Both the position numbers and the translations under genes were made by a program. The notes below the pieces were generated by a model, which ran no database searches, was not told the DNA's origin, and was given only the letters and a program-made list of their open reading frames with translations. 28,434 bases of DNA, taken from JAGMXM01 sp964458325 (GTDB lineage: Bacteria; Verrucomicrobiota; Verrucomicrobiia; Limisphaerales; UBA1319). The stretch spans positions 1 to 28,434 of the forward strand of contig CAYWIM010000059.1 of assembly GCA_964458325.1 (NCBI GenBank). Reading direction: 5' to 3'. This document shows, piece by piece, positions 21,155 to 28,434 of this stretch (positions are counted from its first letter, which is position 1; each line of letters begins with the position of its first letter).

Positions 21155-23428
21155 TCAATCCCCGCAGAGCTCGAGCACGCAAAGGGCTCGAGGCGGCAGT
21201 TCAACATCGATAACGGAGTGCTGCCGGTCGACACGGCCGAGCCGTTTGCGTCCGTTTTCGTCCATCCGATAGACAGTGGCGCCATTGCCGAGCCCATAGG
21301 CATCCAGGTCGACCGACAATTGCAGGCGCATCGGCTCGTCGCAGATTGTCGACAGCGCGATCCCCACGTCGCCGTCCGGCGCGCGCCACGCGCCCGCCAC
21401 CGCCGCCGGGCACGTTCGCCGGGACGGTTTCAGCGGCGTGTAAATCCCCACCGTGGCGACATCGATCTCGATTTGCGGCACGGCGATCGGAGGCGGACGA
21501 AGCCAATCGCCATGGAGCAGGTATTTCAGCAATTGCATGCGGGTGCGAACCAGCCGCGTGACGAAATCCATCTCCTCGGCCCGCTCCCGCAAATGCTCGG
21601 GAAGGAAATTGGCGAGCATCGGCTGCATGCCCCAGACGAAGGTGCGCGCCTGCTCGAGGTAGAACTGCCGGGCAAACTTCCGATCCAAAAGCGTCAGGCA
21701 CCCGGAGGGCTTGGATTCCGGCGGCCATTTCTCGTCGTACGGCGGATGGGTCAGCCCGGCCATGTTGCCGAACACCAGCGCGCTCGAGTGGTAAACCGCC
21801 TGGAAAAACGGGATGGGCTCCCATGCCGGGTCGAATCCGAACCGATCGGGGCTGACACATAGGCCGAGCGCCAGATCGAAATGCCCGAGCCAAGGCTCGC
21901 CAGCGTATTCGCAGCCCAGGGCCACCGGACCGCGTGCCGAGCTCCGATCGCGGATCTCGCCAGTCAGCATGCCGAACCCATCCGTCCAATACCGGCCGGG
22001 GCCGGGGATGTGGCCGTGGCGCGAGTCGAAGCAGTTCGCCAGGACGCCGGCCTGGTCCATGTAGATCCCGCCCGCCTTGAGATCGCAAAGCACCTCGCGG
22101 GCGAGCCGAGCGTACCGATCTCGCCAGAATTGCGTGCCGATGCACATGGGCGCGCACGGCGCGTTCATGAACGTGTTGTAACTCTCGAGGAGCACCTTGC
22201 CTTCGGCGGTTCGGACCGCGTAATCCTGGGCGCCCTCGCGAGTCCAACTGGCTGTGGTGGTGCCCCAGAGACGCTGGTTCATGTAAAGGATCGCCCGGAC
22301 ATCCTGGCGCTCGGCGGCTGCTAACGCGGTCTGGAACGACTCGGCGCCTTCGCGGGGCGGCAGTAACTCAGGAAAACCGGCGTCATAGGGACATTCATGC
22401 CACCAGTGCCAGAGCACGCTCACCGGCGCATCCAGATGGCGGCGCAGCACGATGGCCGGATCCAGGACCTGGGACGACCGGCCGCGATTCCAGAGCCAAA
22501 GCCCCGTGCCGGGAAGCCAGTCGGGCACAAGCCCGCGGCGAAGGCGTCCCCGCTCGGCCATCTCCCTGGCAGCGGGCGACTCTCGGTAGATCTCCGCCGC
22601 GGTCGTCCAATCGCCACGAAACGCGCCCAACACGACGGCAAACGGAAGCCGGAACTCCGCGATTCCCAAGGCCGCCTGCTCGGGCTCATGAACGATCTCG
22701 CCATGCAAACGGTTCTTCCCATCGCCCCACAACGCGAACTCCTTGCGATACCCCTGCGTGTCGTCGCCGGCCAAGTACAAGCCGGGGCCGTTGGGCTCAT
22801 ACAAGGCCAGACATTGCATCGAGAGGCTGGTGCCATGCGGCGAGGACCAAGCCAACCGCCTCCCCTGCCCGTCCTTGCCTTGCACCAACGCGCGGGGATT
22901 GCGTGCCAGCGCTCCGAGCTGCCGCGGGACCGCCAGCGCCTCGTTGGGCCGCGGACGCAAGCTCGAGACCCGCGGGAACCGCACCCGCTCGAGCCGAACA
23001 TTCCTGGGTTTGACGACTGACATCTCCCACCGGCTCAGCGCGGCATTCGAGGGCCCGAGTCGAACGAGAACCTCGACTCGCAGGGGGTCGAATCCACCTG
23101 CGCCTGCCTCGTCCCATATCAGGCGCAGCCCTCGGGATTCTCCGGCCAGCGGCTCGACTCGAGGCGGGCTCGAAGGCTCGAGGATCAAGGGGCGATCGGC
23201 CTCGCCGGCGCGGACCGTGAGCTGCCAGAGCCCAAGGGGCGACGGATCATCGTCGATCCGATTGGATCCATCGGCCTGGAGGATGATCTCATGGATCGAG
23301 CCGCTCCCCGGATTCAGTCCAACCTGAAGCAGGCTGTCCGCAATCCGGATCGGTGCGAGCTCGGCCGCCGCCACCCAATGCGCCAATCCCAGCATCCATG
23401 CCAGGCATCCCAATAAGATTCGTTTCAT
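21155..23428 (-). CDS. Secreted TIM-barrel protein, putative glycoside hydrolase (DUF6259-like)
   Basis: 757 residues. The frame is open back to 24139, but the ATG at 23428 has an AGGGAAG ribosome site 7 nt upstream and starts the signal peptide MKRILLGCLAWMLGLAHWVA. Residues ~25-290 form an all-beta region like the N-terminal domain of GH36/GH31-type enzymes. Residues ~300-650 look like a barrel (SVLWHWWHECPYDAGFPELLP). Candidate catalytic acids are Asp458 in GGIYMDQAG and Glu508 in LGCEYAGEP. Residues ~655-757 are a C-terminal beta domain. The overall pattern recalls DUF6259 proteins, an uncharacterised group I believe to be glycosidase-related. That family name is from memory of the pattern, not a search. 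It heads the minus-strand run and diverges from the DUF2959 operon. Confidence 0.87.
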   Translation of the reverse strand: MKRILLGCLAWMLGLAHWVAAAELAPIRIADSLLQVGLNPGSGSIHEIILQADGSNRIDDDPSPLGLWQLTVRAGEADRPLILEPSSPPRVEPLAGESRGLRLIWDEAGAGGFDPLRVEVLVRLGPSNAALSRWEMSVVKPRNVRLERVRFPRVSSLRPRPNEALAVPRQLGALARNPRALVQGKDGQGRRLAWSSPHGTSLSMQCLALYEPNGPGLYLAGDDTQGYRKEFALWGDGKNRLHGEIVHEPEQAALGIAEFRLPFAVVLGAFRGDWTTAAEIYRESPAAREMAERGRLRRGLVPDWLPGTGLWLWNRGRSSQVLDPAIVLRRHLDAPVSVLWHWWHECPYDAGFPELLPPREGAESFQTALAAAERQDVRAILYMNQRLWGTTTASWTREGAQDYAVRTAEGKVLLESYNTFMNAPCAPMCIGTQFWRDRYARLAREVLCDLKAGGIYMDQAGVLANCFDSRHGHIPGPGRYWTDGFGMLTGEIRDRSSARGPVALGCEYAGEPWLGHFDLALGLCVSPDRFGFDPAWEPIPFFQAVYHSSALVFGNMAGLTHPPYDEKWPPESKPSGCLTLLDRKFARQFYLEQARTFVWGMQPMLANFLPEHLRERAEEMDFVTRLVRTRMQLLKYLLHGDWLRPPPIAVPQIEIDVATVGIYTPLKPSRRTCPAAVAGAWRAPDGDVGIALSTICDEPMRLQLSVDLDAYGLGNGATVYRMDENGRKRLGRVDRQHSVIDVELPPRALCVLELCGD

Positions 23429-23607
23429 GATCCGTCTTCCCTCGATCGAGCGAACCTCCCCGGCCCCGTGCGACATGCATCCCAATTCGAACCTGTCTGC
23501 GCCACCGGATCCGGTCGCCGCTCCGGGTTCGATTATGGACGATTTTCGGCGGCTGGAAAGCGGTTTGGACGCATGCCAATCCCGTGCTCCCGCATCTGCA
23601 CTTCTCC

Positions 23608-23637
23608 TTGCATCGGATCGAGCCCCGAGCCTATGGT
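23608..23637 (+). promoter_or_regulatory. Possible sigma-70-type promoter for the DUF2959 operon
   Basis: TTGCAT and TATGGT are separated by 18 bases, about 60 bases before the lipoprotein start, in the 270-base divergent gap 23429-23698. The match is modest and chance occurrence is quite possible. The rest of the gap shows only the ribosome site of the minus-strand gene (23436-23442). Confidence 0.25.
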
Positions 23638-23698
23638 ATCGGCGGCCAACGGACGATCGGTTTCGAACCGTATCGATCCCCGGCTCATCATGGCGCAT

Positions 23699-24349
23699 AT
23701 GAAAAATCCATTTTCGACCACGGTGATCGCTCTGCTGGGATGTCTGATGCTGCTTGCCGGCTGCCGCAGCACGTATTACGCGGCCTACGAGAAGTTCGGG
23801 GTGCACAAGCGCGACCTCCTCAAGAAGGAGGTGACCAAGGCGCGGGACGACCAGGCCCAGGCCCAAGAGCAGTTCAAGGATGCCATGACCCGGCTCAAGG
23901 AGATCACTCAGTTCTCTGGAGGCGATCTCGAGAAGAACTATAATGCGCTGAAGGACGATTACGCCGGTTGCGTGACCCGGGCCGACAGCGTCCGCAAGCG
24001 AATCCGCGAGGTGGAAACCGTTTCCACCGATCTGTTCACCGAGTGGGAGAAGGAGATCGGGCAGATCGGCACACCGACATTGCGCGACGCCAGCCGCCAG
24101 CAGCTCGCCACCACCCGCCAGCGCTACCAGGCGCTGCATGGCGCCCTGCTAAACGCCGAGCAAAGCATGGACCCGGTCCTGCGGCAGTTCAACGACTACG
24201 TCCTCTACCTGAAGCACAACCTCAATGCCCAGGCCATCGCATCGCTCAGGACCGAAGCCACCAGCATCCAGACCGAAATCTCGACCTTGATCGAGCGGAT
24301 GAACCAGTCGATCGCACGCGCCGACGAGTTCATCAAGTCCATGCAGTGA
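23699..24349 (+). CDS. DUF2959 family lipoprotein
   Basis: 216 residues. The signal sequence MKNPFSTTVIALLGCLMLLAGC ends in a lipobox LLAGC, so the mature N-terminus (Cys22) should be lipid-linked. YYAAYEKFGVHKRDLL followed by Lys/Gln-rich helices (KARDDQAQAQEQFKDAM) is the signature of DUF2959, a family of unknown function. The rest is predicted almost entirely helical, with heptad-like spacing that suggests coiled coil. An in-frame ATG three codons earlier (23690) is an alternative; neither has a clear ribosome site. The frame continues back to 23468 without domain sequence. It is the first gene of a compact operon with the secreted CBM-like protein and GH88. It may be a periplasmic or outer-membrane scaffold, but that is a guess. 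Confidence 0.92.
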   Translation: MKNPFSTTVIALLGCLMLLAGCRSTYYAAYEKFGVHKRDLLKKEVTKARDDQAQAQEQFKDAMTRLKEITQFSGGDLEKNYNALKDDYAGCVTRADSVRKRIREVETVSTDLFTEWEKEIGQIGTPTLRDASRQQLATTRQRYQALHGALLNAEQSMDPVLRQFNDYVLYLKHNLNAQAIASLRTEATSIQTEISTLIERMNQSIARADEFIKSMQ

Positions 24350-24353
24350 GGAG
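24350..24353 (+). promoter_or_regulatory. Ribosome-binding site of the FN3/CBM protein
   Basis: GGAG follows directly on the TGA of the lipoprotein gene and lies six bases before the ATG at 24360. It fixes that start and shows the two genes are translated from one message. Confidence 0.7.
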
Positions 24354-24359
24354 CCCGGC

Positions 24360-26648
24360 ATGAGCAAGCGCGGGGCACTGCTGGCCGGTTTGGCGGGTGC
24401 GATGGCCCTGGCGCTGCCGTCCATCTCCCCGCGCGCCGGCAGCCTGGCCGGACTCGTGCTCGATCCTAACTGGTATGCCCGATACTCGACGAACCCGCCG
24501 GGCGTGGGATGTTACGAGTATGGGGTCAATGCCTCCGGATCGAGCGCCACCGCGGCGGCCTTGTTCGGAGCCGGCGCGACAGATGTCCATGGCCGGTTCA
24601 CGATGAACGGATTGGCCCCGGGCGTTTATCAAGCGGCCTCCTGGGATGTCTGGTGGCGTTCGGCCTTTGCCTGGAATGTGGCGGTGCCAGCCAGCGGCTC
24701 GAGCAGCCTCACACCCTTGCGGCTGAGCGCTACGATGTGGGGTTACCCCGCCTTCTGGGACGAGCGCGGCTATTACGAGTTTGGCCAGACGTTCGTTGCC
24801 ACAGGACCGATCTCGATGATCTACCTCCGCTGTCCTTACTCGACCTCCTACACGCTCACCGTCCACACGAACGGCCCCGGCGGACCGCAGATCGGCGTCA
24901 GCCGGACCTTTCAGGGCGGGGATCAACGGCCGGTCTATGGCTTTGGGGACATGCCGACCATCGCCGGCGGCAAGTATTACCTGCGCATCCGATCCTCGAC
25001 CGCTCCGGGGGTGATCATGCAGATGGATCCCCGACCCGATTTCATCGATCCGATGCCCGGAGGCTGTCTTTACCTGGGGGATTCGCAAGGCGTTACACCC
25101 TATCCGGACCGGGACCTCGGCGTAATCATCATGTCCGATGACGACGGATTGCTCACGAACCTCTCGGTTCGCCCGGGAGGCGACCACTGGAACATGAGTC
25201 GTCTGGGCCAAACGTTCATTGCGCGCGGCGTGAGCTTGGTGAGCGCGGCGTTCTGGCTGGCCGATCCCGCGGTGCCCGGCTATGAGGTCCAGGTTTACCA
25301 GGAGGGGCCCGCCGGCGCCCCCGTCGGACCGGCCCGGCGCGGCAAGCCAGCCCGGGTAACCGCCGATCCGGAAATGCTCGTTATCTGGCCCCCGGGAGAG
25401 TGCCCTCTGACGCCAGGCGAGACCTATTACATCGAGGTGCGCCGCGCAGGCGGGGGCGTCTTCAACGCCGCTTATGTGCATCCTGGCAATCCCTATCCAT
25501 TCGGCCAGGCCTATCGGGACGGAGTGGCGGTGGCTTCGGCCGATGTGGCCGGCACCACGATGGAAGAGGCCAGTCCCGGAAGCGCCACACGCGCCGCCGT
25601 CGGATTCACTTCAGATCCAGCCGTTGGGGAAGCGGATCGCGGCAGCCGGACGCTGACCGTGCGCTGGACCACCGACCTGCCTTCGGACAGCCAGGTTGAC
25701 TGGGCTCCTCTCCATCCTCCCTACACTCGCCGCGTTCACCAGGCTCAGCTTGTCACCCAGCACGCACTCACGCTCGGCGGTTTGCGCGCCCATACCCTGC
25801 ACCACTTCCGCGTCCGTTCCGAGGCCCCGGGGTTCAAGCCCGCCATCTCCCGGGACTTTGTGATCTGCACCCAGCCGGTCACATCGAATCTTCTGGCCAA
25901 CCCCAGCTTCGAGATCGGCTCCGGCGGAAGCCCGCGCAAGCCGGTTTCCGGATGGACGACCACGGGAAGCACGGAAAGCAAGCTGGACATGGCGGCGGCG
26001 GACGGCACGTGGTTCTGGGGGCTGAAACCGCGGACGGGCGCCTGGCTGTTTCAGGGCGCTGCGAACAACTCCACGGCCGATGGCTGCCTGTTCCAGCGCG
26101 CACCGGCGGTCCCCGGCCAGCATTACACCTTCAGCGCATGGGTGTGCACCTCGATGCGCGAAAACGACGACTGGAAATACGATGTCTGGCAGGACCGCAA
26201 TCGATTGAGCTGGGTCCGGCTCGGCATCGATCCCGCAGGCGGCTCCAATCCCGCGGCGCCCACCGTTACATGGACACCCCGTTTTTACAGCCACCGCCGC
26301 TTTGCCAATGTCGCCCACGGCGCCGTCGCCCAAGGCGCTTTCCTCACGGTCTTTGTCGAGATGAAGGGGGCTGGCGGCCAGTGGCACCTCTTCGGCGTCG
26401 ATGACTGCGTCCTGACCGAAACCCCTCCCGCTCCGCCCGAGTTTGCCGCGTTCGAGATATCGGCCGAGGCCTTGCCACAGATGTCCATTGCCGCCGACCC
26501 CGGGAGGCCTGTCACCGTCGAGTCCACGGCCGATTTCCGTTCCTGGCAAACCTTGACCAACCTCGCCAATCCAACCGGCATCGTCGAGTTCAGCGATCCC
26601 GATGCCGCGCGCGAGCCAGCCAGGTTCTATCGGGCCCATGTGCGCTGA
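24360..26648 (+). CDS. Secreted multidomain beta protein with FN3-like and CBM-like domains
   Basis: 762 residues with a signal peptide ending near PSISPRAG (residue ~27). Residues ~28-110 resemble a carboxypeptidase-regulatory-like domain (SLAGLVLD, FTMNGLAPGVYQA). Residues ~120-400 hold two related beta-sandwich stretches, each starting with a GQTF(V/I)A motif (FGQTFVATGP, LGQTFIARGV), so this part appears duplicated. Residues ~415-505 look like a fibronectin type III domain (TLTVRWTTDLPSDSQVDWAP). Residues ~510-680 resemble a CBM4/9-type carbohydrate-binding module (LLANPSFEIGSG, YTFSAWVC, FGVDDCVLTE). Residues ~690-762 match the short tail ending RFYRAHVR seen on many secreted verrucomicrobial proteins, perhaps a sorting or surface module. 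No catalytic domain is evident. GH88 starts 12 nt downstream. Confidence 0.9.
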   Translation: MSKRGALLAGLAGAMALALPSISPRAGSLAGLVLDPNWYARYSTNPPGVGCYEYGVNASGSSATAAALFGAGATDVHGRFTMNGLAPGVYQAASWDVWWRSAFAWNVAVPASGSSSLTPLRLSATMWGYPAFWDERGYYEFGQTFVATGPISMIYLRCPYSTSYTLTVHTNGPGGPQIGVSRTFQGGDQRPVYGFGDMPTIAGGKYYLRIRSSTAPGVIMQMDPRPDFIDPMPGGCLYLGDSQGVTPYPDRDLGVIIMSDDDGLLTNLSVRPGGDHWNMSRLGQTFIARGVSLVSAAFWLADPAVPGYEVQVYQEGPAGAPVGPARRGKPARVTADPEMLVIWPPGECPLTPGETYYIEVRRAGGGVFNAAYVHPGNPYPFGQAYRDGVAVASADVAGTTMEEASPGSATRAAVGFTSDPAVGEADRGSRTLTVRWTTDLPSDSQVDWAPLHPPYTRRVHQAQLVTQHALTLGGLRAHTLHHFRVRSEAPGFKPAISRDFVICTQPVTSNLLANPSFEIGSGGSPRKPVSGWTTTGSTESKLDMAAADGTWFWGLKPRTGAWLFQGAANNSTADGCLFQRAPAVPGQHYTFSAWVCTSMRENDDWKYDVWQDRNRLSWVRLGIDPAGGSNPAAPTVTWTPRFYSHRRFANVAHGAVAQGAFLTVFVEMKGAGGQWHLFGVDDCVLTETPPAPPEFAAFEISAEALPQMSIAADPGRPVTVESTADFRSWQTLTNLANPTGIVEFSDPDAAREPARFYRAHVR

Positions 26649-26660
26649 CTCCGATTCGCT

Positions 26661-28067
26661 ATGGCAATCCAGATTGACAATCGCCTGACGGCCACGGCCC
26701 TGCGGCCGGCTCTGGCGCGAATGTTCGAGCTTTCTGCAGACAAGATCCGCCGCCTCGAGCGGAGCTGGGATCCGCGGCGCGGCACCCCCGTGTTCACGGT
26801 CCGCGGCCGGTACACGTCGCGCGGCTGGACCGAGTGGACGCAGGGTTTTCAGTTCGGATCGGCTCTGCTCCAATTCGACGCCACGGGCGAGGTGGATTTT
26901 CTGGAACAGGGCCGGACCGCCACGGTTCGGCGCATGGCCTCCCACGTCTCCCATTTCGGCGTCCACGACCACGGCTTTAACAACATCTCGACCTACGGCA
27001 ACCTGCGGCGCCTGATGCTCGAGGGCCGGATCCCGCACAGCCCCGCCGAGCTCGACTTATACGAGCTGGCGCTCAAGGTGTCCGGGGCGGTCCAGGCCGC
27101 CCGATGGACGGCGCTGCCGGACGGGGGGGGCTACATCTATTCGTTCAACGGACCCCACTCGCTATTCATCGACACGCTGCGTTCCCTGCGGTCGCTGGCG
27201 CTGGCCCATCAACTCGGCCACGCGCTCCTGACCGAGCACGACGAGCGCGTGTCGCTCTGGCAGCGCGCGGTTCAGCATGCCAATACCACCGCACGCTATG
27301 CCGTGTATTACGGGGAAGGGCGCGACGCCTATGACCAGCGCGGCCGCACCGCTCACGAGAGCATCTTCAACATCAAGGACGGCCATTACCGGTGTCCCAA
27401 TTCCCAGCAAGGCTACTCGCCGTTCTCGACGTGGACCCGCGGCCTGGCCTGGGCCATCTGCGGGTTCGCCGAGGAGCTCGAGTTTCTCGCAAGCCAGAAA
27501 CCCGACGGCAAAGACGCCATCGAGTTGGATCGGCGAACGGCCGCAACCTGGCTGAAAGCGGCGGCCGCCACGGCGGATTTTTATCTGGGCCAGACCCCGA
27601 CATGCGGCGTGCCTTACTGGGACACTGGGGCTCCGGGCCTGCATCGTCTCGGGGATTACCTCGACCGGCCCGCCGATCCTTTCAACGCGTGGGAGCCCAT
27701 CGACAGCTCGGCGGCAGCCATCGCGGCTCAAGGCCTGCTTCGGCTGGGAAATTACCTGATCAGCCAACGGCAGCCGCGTCCCGGCCGCCGGTATCGGCAG
27801 GCGGCGCTCACGATCGCCCGAACCCTGCTCGACGAGCCTTACCTCTCGACCCGCCGCGAGCACCAGGGCCTTCTCCTTCACTCCGTCTACCACCGCCCGA
27901 ATGGCTGGGACCACGTCGCACGAGGTCAAAAGATCCCCAACAGCGAAAGCTCGATGTGGGGGGATTACCACCTGCGCGAGCTGGCCCTCCTCCTGTGGCG
28001 CGAAGCCGAGCAGAAACCTTATCCCGTCTTCTTTGCTGCATCTGGGAAAACGGGGGCGGACTATTGA
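26661..28067 (+). CDS. GH88 unsaturated glucuronyl hydrolase-like enzyme
   Basis: 468 residues, without a signal peptide, so cytoplasmic. GH88 enzymes remove the unsaturated uronic acid left at the end of oligosaccharides by polysaccharide lyases, through hydration of the double bond. Family hallmarks seen: WTQGFQFGSA, the HDHGF box with Asp103, the second catalytic Asp171 in FIDTLRSL, STWTRGLAWAICGF, and the C-terminal SESSMWGDYHLRELA. The core spans residues ~55-450, a normal (alpha/alpha)6-barrel length. GH105 is a close alternative, but the pattern fits GH88 better. Its presence implies that lyase products of a uronate-containing polymer are imported, although no lyase or transporter is in the window. 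A run of eight G at 27123-27130 encodes Gly155-157 and could be prone to slippage. Confidence 0.94.
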   Translation: MAIQIDNRLTATALRPALARMFELSADKIRRLERSWDPRRGTPVFTVRGRYTSRGWTEWTQGFQFGSALLQFDATGEVDFLEQGRTATVRRMASHVSHFGVHDHGFNNISTYGNLRRLMLEGRIPHSPAELDLYELALKVSGAVQAARWTALPDGGGYIYSFNGPHSLFIDTLRSLRSLALAHQLGHALLTEHDERVSLWQRAVQHANTTARYAVYYGEGRDAYDQRGRTAHESIFNIKDGHYRCPNSQQGYSPFSTWTRGLAWAICGFAEELEFLASQKPDGKDAIELDRRTAATWLKAAAATADFYLGQTPTCGVPYWDTGAPGLHRLGDYLDRPADPFNAWEPIDSSAAAIAAQGLLRLGNYLISQRQPRPGRRYRQAALTIARTLLDEPYLSTRREHQGLLLHSVYHRPNGWDHVARGQKIPNSESSMWGDYHLRELALLLWREAEQKPYPVFFAASGKTGADY

Positions 28068-28155
28068 TATTGCGTGTAGACCGGAAAAGGCTGGAGGCAT
28101 GTTTGCGCGTCGGTTGAAGCCGGCGTGTCAATCATCGATCGATGGCACCCATCGC

Positions 28156-28434
28156 CTAGCCATCAACACGCTCGATGCCGGCCACATATTTGGAGAATCG
28201 CGCCACGCGAAACGGCAATGCGTTGGTGATCGCATCTGCTTCCTCGGCACGCTCCAGCCCGAATTTCAGCTCGAGGATTAACGTCCTTGCCGGAGGCGAC
28301 AGGTCGATTGACTGCCGACCCTTGCACGCCACGCTGGCGAATTGAAGCCCCCAATCCACGGTAAGTCGAAACTGGCCGTCCCCGCTCTGAAAATAAAGGC
28401 GCTCGAAGCGGTTGAAAAGAGCAGGCTCTACGTG
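28156..28434 (-). CDS. VTC-domain protein (polyphosphate polymerase-like), C-terminal part only
   Basis: 92 residues are visible, ending at TAG (28158-28156); the N-terminus lies beyond the right edge. The frame reads continuously to the last base. ALFNRFERLYFQSGDGQFRL matches the family pattern of a conserved R-x-Y strand followed by an R-x-T-x-D strand. LILELKFG and FSKYVAGIE match the C-terminal lysine-containing strand and the SKY motif of VTC domains. VTC proteins polymerise phosphate from ATP, and bacterial members of this fold are mostly uncharacterised. It converges on the GH88 gene with an 88-base gap in which I see no terminator. Nothing links it to the glycan genes. Assignment rests on motif memory over a short fragment. 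Confidence 0.72.
   Translation of the reverse strand, partial: HVEPALFNRFERLYFQSGDGQFRLTVDWGLQFASVACKGRQSIDLSPPARTLILELKFGLERAEEADAITNALPFRVARFSKYVAGIERVDG

Noticed and set aside
24333..25481. Minus-strand open frame of 382 codons opposite the FN3/CBM gene
   Set aside because: The plus-strand gene has a ribosome site, signal peptide and domains; this frame has none.
28068..28155. Rho-independent terminator between GH88 and the VTC-domain gene
   Set aside because: No stable hairpin followed by a T-tract on either strand.

Overview
The window reads as a piece of a high-GC genome from the Verrucomicrobiota, most likely a Pedosphaera/Limisphaerales-type lineage, possibly from a metagenome. This rests on three things: the density of secreted glycan-active proteins, the mixture of families (sulfatase, VCBS/FG-GAP, DUF4038, GH123/DUF4091-like, choice-of-anchor Q, DUF2959), and the C-terminal module of the 24360-26648 protein, which resembles the short 'xFYRA' tails common on secreted verrucomicrobial proteins. 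The taxonomic call is inference; there is no rRNA or housekeeping marker here.

Layout. (1) 1-4001, minus strand: a very large secreted multidomain protein (PQQ-type propeller, kelch-like propeller, InlB-like repeat, beta-helix) whose C-terminus runs off the left edge. (2) 4169-7332, minus strand: a secreted tandem nitrilase-like protein coupled through an ATGA overlap to a secreted sulfatase. (3) 7476-9764, plus strand: a secreted F5/8-type/TIM-barrel protein, divergent from the nitrilase gene. (4) 9765-10049: a convergent intergenic region filled by a ~90-nt palindromic repeat. (5) 10050-23428, minus strand: seven co-directional genes. In transcription order these are a TIM-barrel (DUF6259-like) protein, a zinc-finger membrane protein, a serine hydrolase fused to a propeller, a stand-alone serine hydrolase, a DUF4038-propeller fusion, a VCBS propeller protein, and a GH123/DUF4091-like protein. 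A ~510-nt repeat-rich gap splits this run at 18087-18596. (6) 23699-28067, plus strand: a DUF2959 lipoprotein, a secreted FN3/CBM-like protein and a GH88 unsaturated uronyl hydrolase, tightly spaced. (7) 28156-28434, minus strand: the C-terminal end of a VTC-domain protein cut by the right edge.

How they may work together (inference). Nearly every product carries a signal peptide, and the families fit attack on a decorated, probably sulfated or uronic-acid-containing polysaccharide. The sulfatase would remove sulfate, the DUF4038, GH123-like and unclassified TIM-barrel proteins would cleave sugars, the serine hydrolases could remove esters, and GH88 would act in the cytoplasm on unsaturated uronides left by a lyase. 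No lyase, transporter, SusC/D pair or regulator is in the window, so the locus is at best part of such a pathway.

The most unusual observation is that the same ~90-nt palindromic repeat that lies between genes at 9827-9990 also lies in frame inside the DUF4038 gene at 15273-15410. There it encodes the linker between the glycosidase part and a C-terminal SMP-30-like propeller.
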